DNA of 14,907 nucleotides from Thermodesulfobacteriaceae bacterium. GTDB lineage: Bacteria; Desulfobacterota; Dissulfuribacteria; Dissulfuribacterales; UBA3076. This document shows, one piece after another, positions 6,288-13,418 of this stretch. The stretch is from NCBI GenBank assembly GCA_012961845.1, contig DTYO01000028.1:1-14907 (forward strand), given 5' to 3'. The notes beneath the pieces were generated by a model. It had not been told where the DNA came from. It was given only the letters and a program-made list of their open reading frames with translations, and searched no databases. Numbering within the stretch: position 1 is the first letter of the stretch; each line of letters begins with the position of its first letter. The translations under genes and the position numbers were made by a program.

Positions 6288-7574
6288 TCAACTTTTCAAC
6301 TCCCGAAGCAAGGTCTCAGCCTGTCGGGTTGCTGCCCCGTGTGCCAGAGATTCCAGAGCCGACCTCGCCCGGGCCCCCATATCATTCCTGGCAGGCCGCT
6401 GTTGAAAGAGCCTGCTCACCATCTCGGCAAGCTCACTGCTGTCTCGAACTGTCCGGCCTCCTCCGTATTGTTCGAGAGCCATCCTGGCCTCTTCAAAATG
6501 CTCTGTATGCGGTCCGTACAGAACCGGACAGCTCCACGCGGCAGGTTCGAGGAGATTCTGCCCTCCTTTCGGCACGAGCGAACCACCCACGAAAGCCGCC
6601 TCAGCCAGACCGTAAAGATGAAAAAGCATACCTATCACATCCACAATCATTACATTTGCGGTTCGCTTCCCGCTGCAGTCGAACTCACTCCAGAACTGGA
6701 AGGCCACTCCGTTCTTTCTCAGGACATTTCCTATGGATCGCATCCTTTCCATATGTCTGGGAACAAGGAAAACTACTGTTTCAGGGTCATATGACAGCAG
6801 ATCCATACACACTGAAACCATAGCCTTTTCTTCTCCGCTTCTGATGCTGCCTGCAACAAAAACCTTGTCAGAATCCTTCAGATCCAGCTGGTCCCTGATG
6901 GTTGACACCTTGACCGGATCGGACATCTCCAGAAGACCTTCAAATTTGGCATTCCCGGTTATGACTATCCTGTCCGGATTGGCTCCCAGGGCCTTCAGTC
7001 GGCGGGCGTGGACCTCTGAAATGGCGCATACCTGAGAAAAACCTGCCAGCATGGGGCGTACTATAGAACACAATTTTGAATATCTGGGAAACGAGGCAGC
7101 CGAAATCCTTCCGTTAAGCAGGACCGTTCTGGTACCGACTCGCCTTGCCGAGCTGATAAAATTAGGCCACAGTTCGGTCTCGAGACAGGCATATACCCTG
7201 GGTCTCAATCTGCCGGTGATACTCCTGACCACCTGTGGAAAATCGAGAGGATAGGGGATTACGCAACACCTGGACCCGAGTGAAGAAACAGCCCTGCCGA
7301 ACCCGGCCGGCGTGCTGGATGATACGATGATTTTCAGCCCTGACATCTTTTTGTCAAGGGCATGGATCAATGCCTCTGCTACTGCCACTTCTCCTACAGA
7401 AACGGCCTGCAGCCATATGTCATACGGGGCCGCCGATAAAACATGGTCAGCGACGTGCCCGATACGGCCCCGCCACATCCCTTCGTTCCCCTCCATCCTG
7501 GACCACATCTCCAGCAAAGGTCTGATCACTGAATAGGAACACCCCGTTATCTTCTCGTAGAGTCCCATCATCAC
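6288..7574 (-). CDS. waaA: 3-deoxy-D-manno-octulosonic acid (Kdo) transferase
   Basis: WaaA (KdtA, GT30 family) transfers Kdo from CMP-Kdo to lipid IVA on the cytoplasmic face of the inner membrane. In the 428 residues are WLQAVSVGEV (54-63) with the conserved catalytic-type Glu62, ETELWPNF (132-139) and NGRIS (154-158). TGNAKFE (206-212) and the CMP-Kdo site GGSLVPKGGQNLLEPAAW (330-347) follow. The N-terminal anchor region is only weakly hydrophobic. The start is ambiguous among three consecutive ATGs (MMMGLYEK); GGTG lies just before them. Its donor is made by the kdsB product encoded upstream. Whether it adds one, two or more Kdo units cannot be read from sequence. Confidence 0.94.
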   Translation of the reverse strand: MMMGLYEKITGCSYSVIRPLLEMWSRMEGNEGMWRGRIGHVADHVLSAAPYDIWLQAVSVGEVAVAEALIHALDKKMSGLKIIVSSSTPAGFGRAVSSLGSRCCVIPYPLDFPQVVRSITGRLRPRVYACLETELWPNFISSARRVGTRTVLLNGRISAASFPRYSKLCSIVRPMLAGFSQVCAISEVHARRLKALGANPDRIVITGNAKFEGLLEMSDPVKVSTIRDQLDLKDSDKVFVAGSIRSGEEKAMVSVCMDLLSYDPETVVFLVPRHMERMRSIGNVLRKNGVAFQFWSEFDCSGKRTANVMIVDVIGMLFHLYGLAEAAFVGGSLVPKGGQNLLEPAAWSCPVLYGPHTEHFEEARMALEQYGGGRTVRDSSELAEMVSRLFQQRPARNDMGARARSALESLAHGAATRQAETLLRELKS

Positions 7575-7584
7575 CCAGCTATCT

Positions 7585-7719
7585 TTATCCTGGGACGCGG
7601 TCCGACAAATGTCTTTTTGCCCATTCTCTGTTCATGATCTGTGGAACAACGCCCGGAACAACATATACGTACCCGCACACGTTTCTTTGGACTCCATGAC
7701 CTGGGTCAAAAAATCTCAT
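7585..7719 (-). CDS. Small ORF of 44 codons between rlmB and waaA (doubtful)
   Basis: The 166-bp rlmB-waaA gap contains an ATG-to-TAA frame. It starts MRFFDPGHGVQRN, continues with a valine-rich YVYVVPGVVPQI stretch and a basic segment, and ends 10 nt before waaA. No Shine-Dalgarno precedes it and I recognise no family; the DPGHG string recalls amidase_3 but is too short to mean anything. It could be a leader peptide for waaA or chance. The same gap holds two copies of GGAACAAC 4 bp apart (7643-7650, 7655-7662). Confidence 0.2.
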   Translation of the reverse strand: MRFFDPGHGVQRNVCGYVYVVPGVVPQIMNREWAKRHLSDRVPG

Positions 7720-7740
7720 TTACAGGCAATCACTGTCAAT

Positions 7741-8520
7741 CTATTGGCCCCTACCTGCCTGACGATCCAGAAAACGCTGCCTGACCACTTCATATAATGA
7801 TATGCTTGCAGCGGCAGCGACATTCATGGAACTTACAGAACCTGCCTGAGGAATTGCTGCGAGAAAATCACACGTTTTCTTGACCATATACCTGAGACCG
7901 GCGCCTTCAGCCCCTACCACGAGGACCATGGGGAGCAGCATATCCATGTCCCACAACGGCAGGCCACTCTCAGGGCTCAGGCCCGCCACCCACAGGCCCA
8001 TATCCTTCAATTCTCTCAAGGCCTTTACCATGTTGCCCACCCGGCATATTTTAACATGAAACAGAGCTCCTGACGAAGTCTTTGCCACCACGCCGTTGAT
8101 CTGCACAGACTTTCGGCGGGGCAGAAGAACCGCGTGGACTCCAAAAGCCGCACACGAACGCAGAATGGATCCCAGGTTCCGCGGATCGTTCACCTGATCG
8201 CAGGCCACCACCAGGGGCCGCTCTTTCTGCCAGAGACCTTCCAGTTCCTGAAAATCCACCGACCAAACAGACCTGACCTCGGCGGCTACTCCCTGGTGTA
8301 CCGCGCCTGCCGGCAGTCTGAGACCGGTAAAAGTCGAAACCCTGATGACACTCAGACCATTCCGTCGGGCAAGGCCCAGCAGTGCAGCTTGAGGCTTTTG
8401 CCTGCCGAAAGCAGGAAGAACAAATATGTTCAGGCAGTTGCCTGGAAACAGCTTCAAATATTCCTTTACCGGATGGATGCCCCATACCAGCATGGACCCC
8501 TGTGATCGGTCTTCAGCCAT
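7741..8520 (-). CDS. rlmB: 23S rRNA 2'-O-ribose methyltransferase (TrmH/SpoU family, RlmB-like)
   Basis: RlmB methylates the 2'-hydroxyl of G2251 (E. coli numbering) in 23S rRNA using SAM. The protein has an N-terminal L30e-like substrate-binding domain (about 10-85), starting VWGIHPVKEYL and ending in the family's HQGVAAEV (75-82). A C-terminal SPOUT knot domain follows. Its motifs are: motif 1 DPRNLGSILRSC (112-123), motif 2 VVGAEGAGLR (201-210) and motif 3 SVSSMNVAAAASISLYE (228-244). The trefoil-knot SAM site is therefore complete. The ATG at 8520 lies 10 nt behind gmk. An internal ATG at 8493 (MLVWGIH) has a better Shine-Dalgarno (AGGGG) and may be the true start. Other TrmH-family rRNA targets cannot be excluded. 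Confidence 0.88.
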   Translation of the reverse strand: MAEDRSQGSMLVWGIHPVKEYLKLFPGNCLNIFVLPAFGRQKPQAALLGLARRNGLSVIRVSTFTGLRLPAGAVHQGVAAEVRSVWSVDFQELEGLWQKERPLVVACDQVNDPRNLGSILRSCAAFGVHAVLLPRRKSVQINGVVAKTSSGALFHVKICRVGNMVKALRELKDMGLWVAGLSPESGLPLWDMDMLLPMVLVVGAEGAGLRYMVKKTCDFLAAIPQAGSVSSMNVAAAASISLYEVVRQRFLDRQAGRGQ

Positions 8521-8530
8521 TGCCGGAATA

Positions 8531-9145
8531 TCAGCCTATCTGCAGGGCTTCGGCCAGTCCCGGACGCTGAAGTGTCCTGACAGTCCTGTTTCGAAATGCC
8601 AGGACTATGCCGGTGAAATCCGTCACAGCCCGGTCAAGATCATCGTTCAGGACAGCGAACTCATACTCCTCCACGGCCCTGAGCTCTTTCCTGGCATTGT
8701 CAAGCCTCATCTGCAGTTCGGCGATATCTTCCGTCCCCCTGCCTATGAGCCTCTTTTCGAGCTCGGACAGGGATGGAGGCAGTATGAATACTGTTACCGC
8801 ATCGGCAAAGATGGACACAACCTCCCTGGCCCCCTGGATGTCTATATCCAGAAGCACGTCCAGCCCATGCTCCATCCTGTACAGCACCTCCTTCCTGCTT
8901 GTCCCGTAGCAGTGGTCGTGGACCCTTGCCCATTCAATGAAAGCCCCTTCGCAGACAAGCCTGTCAAACTCTTCTGATGAGACAAAATAATAATCTGAAC
9001 CGGAAATCTCACCGGCCCTCGGGGAACGGGTTGTGTGTGATATGGAAAAGACCAGATCCGGTATCTTTTTCAGGACCCTGCGACACAGAGTTGTCTTGCC
9101 CGCCCCTGAAGGGGCGGATATTATGAACAGATTTCCCCTTTCCAT
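8531..9145 (-). CDS. gmk: Guanylate kinase
   Basis: Gmk converts GMP (and dGMP) to GDP with ATP. The sequence has the P-loop SAPSGAGKTT near the N-terminus. The GMP-binding part follows with SHTTRSPRAGE and DYYFVSSEEFDRL, then EWARVHDHCYGT, the DVLLDIDIQGA strand and the arginine-bearing lid region LIGRGTEDIAELQMRL. I take the ATG at 9145 (MERGNLFII, AGG 6 nt upstream), giving 204 residues. An in-frame ATG at 9169 would add eight residues but has no Shine-Dalgarno. The neighbours remA-like upstream and rlmB 10 nt downstream suggest one transcript. The yicC/remA/gmk association is widespread in bacteria. Confidence 0.95.
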   Translation of the reverse strand: MERGNLFIISAPSGAGKTTLCRRVLKKIPDLVFSISHTTRSPRAGEISGSDYYFVSSEEFDRLVCEGAFIEWARVHDHCYGTSRKEVLYRMEHGLDVLLDIDIQGAREVVSIFADAVTVFILPPSLSELEKRLIGRGTEDIAELQMRLDNARKELRAVEEYEFAVLNDDLDRAVTDFTGIVLAFRNRTVRTLQRPGLAEALQIG

Positions 9146-9219
9146 ATTAAACCTGCTGTCGCCCCCCATTCTTGAACAAAACTGAAACAGGAATGACGAC
9201 TAGATCCTGCTGAACACGA

Positions 9220-9504
9220 TCAGCATCTCGGGTCTTTTTCGTCCAATTTTGTCAGTACATCGGCACTCAGCCGCTGGGCTATGGTCTCTGCCTGGATGGA
9301 AGAAAGAATGACATGGTTACTGTCGGTCACTATGATGGACCTAGTACGCCGTCCCTGAGTGGCATCGACAAGGTGGCTGTTGGTCTTTGCCTCTTCCCTC
9401 AACCGTTTCATGGGAGCCGATGAAGGATTGACTATAGCCACCACCCTGTCCGCAACTACGGTATTCCCAAAACCTATATTAAGCAATTTGAACTTGCAGC
9501 TCAT
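9220..9504 (-). CDS. RemA-like (DUF370) DNA-binding regulator
   Basis: The 94-residue protein is a full-length member of DUF370/RemA. In Bacillus subtilis RemA activates biofilm matrix genes as an oligomeric DNA-binding protein. Homologues in Gram-negatives are mostly of unknown role. Seen here are LLNIGFGNTVVADRVVAIV (7-25), NPSSAPMKRLREEA, and the basic GRRTRSIIVTDSNHVILSS block (51-69) followed by QAETIAQRL. The arginines in ADRV and GRRTR correspond to the region needed for DNA binding in RemA. GAGGAG stands 8 nt before the ATG. It lies between yicC and gmk, its usual neighbours. Family assignment is firm; function in this organism is inference. Confidence 0.92.
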   Translation of the reverse strand: MSCKFKLLNIGFGNTVVADRVVAIVNPSSAPMKRLREEAKTNSHLVDATQGRRTRSIIVTDSNHVILSSIQAETIAQRLSADVLTKLDEKDPRC

Positions 9505-9896
9505 GTATCATGCTCCTCTTGTCACACTGAATCCTCATTCCGTTTGTTCAATGCCAAACATTCTCTGACATTCTACTAGCCGTGACACAGACTTCAGGGC
9601 ACCTTTAAAAGTTGTTCATTTGCCCAGCAACTGTTCTGCACGCAAAAGACAATCCTCGAAATGTCACTACAATGTCTGCGGTTATTCTTATTGTTCTCCT
9701 TGTTCCAGAAAAAACTCCTTTTTTTATAGGCACTCCTTCATCCGAATCATCCTCGAATATGCAACTGACCAAAGGGCAGTTTGCCAAAATATATGAGGTC
9801 ACAGGATACTGCATCTACCGCATTATCCGGCATTTGAAGTACAGGTAATTCACCTGAATGTCCTCCGCCGCATATCCGCAGCATCCTGTGACCTCT
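9505..9896. other. 392-bp intergenic gap between yicC and remA-like
   Basis: This stretch is AT-richer than the genes around it and separates two genes that are usually close. Short overlapping frames exist on both strands (9605-9814 minus, 9612-9848 plus). Neither has a Shine-Dalgarno or a recognisable product, and I do not call them genes. It holds the long inverted repeat at 9795-9895 and a small A6-CTCC-T6 palindrome near 9713-9728. A promoter for remA-gmk-rlmB probably lies in 9505-9620, but no box pair there is convincing. Confidence 0.5.
9795..9895 (-). repeat. Long inverted repeat (101 bp) immediately behind yicC
   Basis: GAGGTCACAGGAT (9795-9807) is the perfect inverse of ATCCTGTGACCTC (9883-9895). 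After one mismatch, CTGC (9809-9812) pairs with GCAG (9878-9881), giving a 17-bp stem. The 65-nt interior contains a small hairpin CAGGT/ACCTG (9842-9846, 9852-9856). It also holds two near-identical direct copies of CCGCAT(T)ATCCG (9818-9829, 9868-9878). The outer arm begins one base after the yicC TAA. Behind it on the minus strand comes ATATATTTT, so a terminator is possible. The size and layout also fit a non-autonomous mobile element or a structured RNA. Confidence 0.6.
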
Positions 9897-10778
9897 TTAT
9901 AACACATTCTGAACCTGTTCGCGCATCTTTTCTAGCTCACCCTTGATGTCAACTACCAGATGAGAAATGACCGCATCTGAAGATTTTGCCGCCATCGTAT
10001 TGATCTCCCTGAATATTTCCTGGAGCATAAAATCCAGCTTTCGCCCCACCGCCTCCCGGCCCTGCAGCAGATTCCTGAACTGCTCCACATGGCTGCGTGC
10101 CCTGACCAGTTCCTCGGTAATGTCCAGCCGATCCGCAAGGACCGCCGCCTCCTGGGCAAGTCTGGTCTCGTCAACAGAGATATCTCCGGCAATGGCCCGG
10201 ATTCTGTCAAACATCGCCTGCTTCTGCAGGTCAAAACTTTCGGGTGTCCTGACAGCAATCTCATTTATCCAGACCTCCACCCTCGAGAGCCTCCTGCTGA
10301 GATCCTGCTCCAGAGTCCGTCCCTCGTCTGCTGACATGGCGACGGCATTTTCCAGGAGATTTTTCATAATAGGGGCCAGTTTTCCCCACAGTTCATCCAG
10401 ATCATGCTGCCTATCCCTGGCGACTATGACATCCTTTTGAACGGCCAGGAGGTCGGCAATCCGGACACCTCCTTCCAGTCCCAGCCCCTTTTCCAGCTTT
10501 CCCACAGCATCAAGATATGAGCGTCCGACGTCCAGATCCGGCTCGAACATTACACCGACAGCCCTTCCTCCACGGCACAAGATCCTCAGCTCGATGCGCC
10601 CCCGCACCATGGCCTCCTGGACAACTTTCTTGATGCGCGCCTCCAGGGCATTCATCCAGTTTGGCAGCCGGATATTGCAGTCGCAGTACCGGGAATTTAC
10701 AGACCTGAGCTCCAGAACAAATGACCAGTCTTCATCTGCAGATTCCAGCCTTGCAAAAGTCGTCATACTTCGAAGCAT
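9897..10778 (-). CDS. yicC: YicC/YloC family endoribonuclease
   Basis: YicC-type proteins are endoribonucleases; E. coli YicC has been linked to decay of the small RNA RyhB. The 293 residues begin MLRSMTTFAR, the family's usual start. They continue with ELRSVNSRYCDCNIRLP (23-39), GRIELRI (60-66), DEGRTLEQDL (151-160) and the conserved ETRLAQEAAVLADRLDITEE (204-223). The C-terminal signature GRKLDFMLQEIFREINT (245-261) is intact, and length is normal. GGAG lies about 7 nt upstream of the ATG. It follows DUF4416 by 27 nt and stands upstream of remA/gmk, its common partners. No frameshift or missing block is seen. Confidence 0.93.
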   Translation of the reverse strand: MLRSMTTFARLESADEDWSFVLELRSVNSRYCDCNIRLPNWMNALEARIKKVVQEAMVRGRIELRILCRGGRAVGVMFEPDLDVGRSYLDAVGKLEKGLGLEGGVRIADLLAVQKDVIVARDRQHDLDELWGKLAPIMKNLLENAVAMSADEGRTLEQDLSRRLSRVEVWINEIAVRTPESFDLQKQAMFDRIRAIAGDISVDETRLAQEAAVLADRLDITEELVRARSHVEQFRNLLQGREAVGRKLDFMLQEIFREINTMAAKSSDAVISHLVVDIKGELEKMREQVQNVL

Positions 10779-10805
10779 ATCGATTCACTCCATAACCAGG
10801 TCGCA

Positions 10806-11354
10806 TTATCTTCCGGACCGATTTTCTCCCTCGGCCTTGAGCATATTCAAATACCAAGTCCTCACCTGTTCAAGAAACTCCAGCGCATCTCTAGAGGCAT
10901 AGTCAGGATAGGTCCAGGGAAGCATGTCAAACCTTCCCTTCTGAAAAACCAGAGTAAGATCTGCAAAGACCCCCTTACCCAGATATATCCTGTGTGTAAA
11001 ATTTTTTCCTGTGGCCAGGACAAGACGCTCGGCAGTCAAAATTCCGGGGTCGATATTCACCAGTCTTTTCCCATTGCTACTGAACCTCTGTTCCTGCCTG
11101 TGGACTTCCAGCTTTATTTCTGTCAGGCGGGCCTGCTCCACCAGCTCTTTGAAGACCACAAATCTCCTGACAAGATTCTTTCCGAACTCCCGTTCATAAT
11201 AAGATGTCCAGTCAAAGGGCATCAGCGGGGTTCGAAACATGACAGGTCCATACGTTCCAGCCAGGCAATCCATGGCTTTGCTGATGATATCTTCGGTACC
11301 CGCAATCAGGCTGATCACGAGGCATGCTCTGGGAGGCTTTTTCAGTTCACTCAC
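10806..11354 (-). CDS. DUF4416 family protein
   Basis: This 182-residue protein matches DUF4416, a family of unknown function found mainly in Desulfobacterota and a few other anaerobe-rich phyla. Typical blocks are DWTSYYEREFG (48-58), NIDPGILT (100-107), LVLATGKNFTHRIYLGKG (111-128) and PWTYPDY (146-152). The dense conserved polar residues (Asp, His, Tyr, Lys) suggest an enzyme or nucleotide-binding protein, but that is a guess. There is no signal peptide or membrane segment, so it should be cytoplasmic. The start is a GTG that overlaps the hldE1 stop (GTGA), so translation is likely coupled. yicC follows after 27 nt. Confidence 0.85.
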   Translation of the reverse strand: MSELKKPPRACLVISLIAGTEDIISKAMDCLAGTYGPVMFRTPLMPFDWTSYYEREFGKNLVRRFVVFKELVEQARLTEIKLEVHRQEQRFSSNGKRLVNIDPGILTAERLVLATGKNFTHRIYLGKGVFADLTLVFQKGRFDMLPWTYPDYASRDALEFLEQVRTWYLNMLKAEGENRSGR

Positions 11355-12328
11355 CTGGCTGCCAGATGCCCCTTCAGTTCGTCAACACTCAATGTGGCGG
11401 TACCTATCTTGCCGACCACTACACCAGCAGCCATATTGGCCAGAAAGGCGGATTCTGAGTAACTGAGCCCATTCATCATACCCAGCGCCGTGACAGCAAG
11501 CACAGTATCCCCGGCACCAGTAACATCAAATACCTCCCTGGCCATCGTAGGAATAGTATAAAGTCCTTCTCCACGCTGCCACAGGGCCATACCGTGCCCC
11601 CCTCTGGTAATCAGGACGGCATCTGCTTCAAGCCTGACCTGGATGCGCTTCGCCGCATTGCCCAGACTCTCTTCATCCCTGATCTCCATGCCGGACATCA
11701 ACTCCGCCTCGCGCTGGTTCGGCGTCAACATGGTGACGCCGTTATACAATTCGGCACTGACCGGTTTAGGGTCCACCAGCACCAGCAGACCGGCCTTTCG
11801 TACACTCTTCATAACTGCTTCCATCACGATCCGGTTCACTACTCCCTTGGCATAATCGGAGATGATCACCCCATCCACTTCAGGAACATGCCTGTCCAGG
11901 CGGGCCAGCATGGACCTTGTTGATTTTTCATCCAGACTGCCCCTGCTTTCCCTGTCCACCCTGACCATCTGCTGCCCCCTGGCTACAATCCTGGTCTTGA
12001 CAGTAGTGGGACGCCCGGCCTCCACAGTGGCCGAAGTATCTATCCCCCGGGCCGATGCCAGCTCCCGGAGCATTCCCCCCATGGAATCGTGTCCGATGGC
12101 CCCGCAGAGGACCACTCTGCTTCCGAGTGCCGTGAGGTTGTTTGCCACATTGGCCGCACCGCCGAGCAGCATGGTCTCTTTCTGTACCTCGACTACCGGA
12201 ACCGGCGCCTCGGGCGAAATCCTTGAAACTTCCCCCCATACAAACTGATCCAGCATTATATCCCCCACCACCAGCAGAGTCGAAGAGCTGAATCTGTCGA
12301 TAGCTGCAGCTAACCTTTGTTTATCCAT
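11351..12328 (-). CDS. rfaE1: D-glycero-beta-D-manno-heptose-7-phosphate kinase (HldE1 type)
   Basis: This PfkB-family kinase phosphorylates heptose 7-phosphate at C1, a step toward ADP-L-glycero-D-manno-heptose for the LPS inner core. In the 325 residues are VVGDIMLDQFVWG (20-32), RISPEAPVPV (36-45) and the substrate loop GGAANVANNL (56-65). They also hold DPKP (186-189), TPNQREAEL (202-210) and the ATP/anion-hole motif DVTGAGDTV (268-276) with catalytic Asp274. The protein ends after the kinase domain. The nucleotidyltransferase half found in E. coli HldE is absent and must be encoded elsewhere. The frame is open up to 12541, but that overlaps trm112; MDKQRLAAAI at 12328 fits the family. 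It overlaps DUF4416 by GTGA. Confidence 0.92.
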   Translation of the reverse strand: MDKQRLAAAIDRFSSSTLLVVGDIMLDQFVWGEVSRISPEAPVPVVEVQKETMLLGGAANVANNLTALGSRVVLCGAIGHDSMGGMLRELASARGIDTSATVEAGRPTTVKTRIVARGQQMVRVDRESRGSLDEKSTRSMLARLDRHVPEVDGVIISDYAKGVVNRIVMEAVMKSVRKAGLLVLVDPKPVSAELYNGVTMLTPNQREAELMSGMEIRDEESLGNAAKRIQVRLEADAVLITRGGHGMALWQRGEGLYTIPTMAREVFDVTGAGDTVLAVTALGMMNGLSYSESAFLANMAAGVVVGKIGTATLSVDELKGHLAAR

Positions 12329-12363
12329 CAAAACACCGCTTGTTCCGGCACAGCCTCGGGGGG

Positions 12364-12582
12364 TCATTCGGAAACTCTGTCTGGAGCAGGCCTGACCCCA
12401 CGCCTGTCGTCCAGACAGTGCGCCTCTTCTTCGATCATAACAGGAATGCCGTCCTTTATATCGTAAAGAAGACAGCATGAATCGCAGATCAGTCCTGTTC
12501 CGTCTTCCGAGACTCTGACCTCGCCCTTGCACCTGGGACATACGATGAAGTTCAGCACTTCCTGATTGAAATGATCATTCAT
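12364..12582 (-). CDS. Trm112-like zinc-binding protein (YcaR/UPF0434 type)
   Basis: The 72-residue protein has a zinc-ribbon with Cys15-Pro-Arg-Cys18 and Cys33-Asp-Ser-Cys36, then the family's YDIKDGIPVMI segment (40-50). Eukaryotic Trm112 activates methyltransferases. In bacteria the role of this family is not settled, but it is very often encoded next to kdsB or lpxK in LPS clusters, as here. The ATG overlaps the kdsB stop (ATGA), so the two are translationally coupled. The C-terminal 20 residues are charged and poorly conserved. The hldE1 gene follows after 35 nt. Confidence 0.88.
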   Translation of the reverse strand: MNDHFNQEVLNFIVCPRCKGEVRVSEDGTGLICDSCCLLYDIKDGIPVMIEEEAHCLDDRRGVRPAPDRVSE

Positions 12583-13349
12583 ACAGCAGCTTCCTGTAGT
12601 TTTTCCTTCTGCATGACCGCTTGTACCGCGTGCAGATCGTCCGGCCAGTCCACACTGATGCTTTTATGTCCGGTTACTTCCACATGAAGAGGTATATCAT
12701 TTTCTATCAGACGGAGCATTTCAAGATTTTCTGTCTTTTCCAGCGGACTGGGCCCCATCCTGACAAACTCCCTCAACATGTCCATACGGAACGCAAACAG
12801 GCCCACGTGTTCGTAAAAAACCGCATCCTTGCCATCCCTAGAATACGGTATGAGAGAACGCGAAAAATAGAGCCCTTTCCCCTCTCGGGACATAACCACA
12901 TTGACCCGGTCAGGACTTTCGGATTCTTCCCGGCTTATTCTCTGGGCAAGTGTCGCCACCCGTGAGCCGGACAATAGAAAGGGACGAATGAGATCGCTCA
13001 GCATGGCAGGATTCAGAACCGGTTCATCACCTTGAATATTCACTACTATCTCATGATCGGATGCCCCGATTTTTTCAGCCGCTTCAAGAACCCGGTCGGT
13101 GCCGCTGGGATGATCATCCCGGGTCATTACAACCGGCACCTCCAGTTCCCTGGCGGCAGCCTCTATCCTGTGATCGTCTGTAGCCAGGAAGACTTCAGAG
13201 AGATCCGGACACTTGGATGCCCGGCTGAAAACATGCCAGAACATGGGCTTGCCCAGAATATCGGCAAGGGGTTTTCCAGGAAACCGCTTAGAACCATAAC
13301 GCGCAGGTATTATGCCGTAGACTTTCGGCATCTTGTCTGTTTCAGTCAT
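12579..13349 (-). CDS. kdsB: 3-deoxy-manno-octulosonate cytidylyltransferase (CMP-Kdo synthetase)
   Basis: KdsB activates Kdo with CTP to give CMP-Kdo, the donor used by WaaA. The 256 residues show the nucleotide-binding IPARYGSKRFPGKPL (14-28), HPSGTDRVLEA (80-90), NIQGDEP (104-110) with the metal-binding aspartate and YFSRSLIPYSR (161-171). HVGLFAF (181-187), SPLEKTENLEMLRLIEN (201-217) and the Asp of SVDWPDD (232-238) follow. The spacing is that of KdsB rather than of other sugar-nucleotide transferases. AGGAG lies 6 nt before the ATG at 13349, so I keep this start over the ATG at 13331. It is followed by trm112 (ATGA overlap). The gap to the upstream J-domain gene is 69 nt. Confidence 0.95.
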   Translation of the reverse strand: MTETDKMPKVYGIIPARYGSKRFPGKPLADILGKPMFWHVFSRASKCPDLSEVFLATDDHRIEAAARELEVPVVMTRDDHPSGTDRVLEAAEKIGASDHEIVVNIQGDEPVLNPAMLSDLIRPFLLSGSRVATLAQRISREESESPDRVNVVMSREGKGLYFSRSLIPYSRDGKDAVFYEHVGLFAFRMDMLREFVRMGPSPLEKTENLEMLRLIENDIPLHVEVTGHKSISVDWPDDLHAVQAVMQKEKLQEAAV

Positions 13350-13418
13350 TATCGCTCCTGATCGTCTGCTGCAAAAAACTGACTTATTTTACTTTTCGGC
13401 CACCACTTCCGCTAACCG

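Noticed and set aside
6149..6823. Plus-strand frames of 204 and 224 codons opposite the waaA 3' end
   Set aside because: They run across the coaX terminator and antisense to conserved waaA motifs, with composition typical of shadow frames.
9605..9848. Two overlapping short frames (69 codons minus, 78 codons plus)
   Set aside because: They compete for the same DNA, lack Shine-Dalgarno sites, one begins with TTG and the other inside the inverted repeat. No recognisable product.
12329..12541. N-terminal extension of the heptose kinase by 71 residues
   Set aside because: The extension overlaps trm112 and reads as out-of-frame sequence. The kinase domain begins at MDKQRL (12328).
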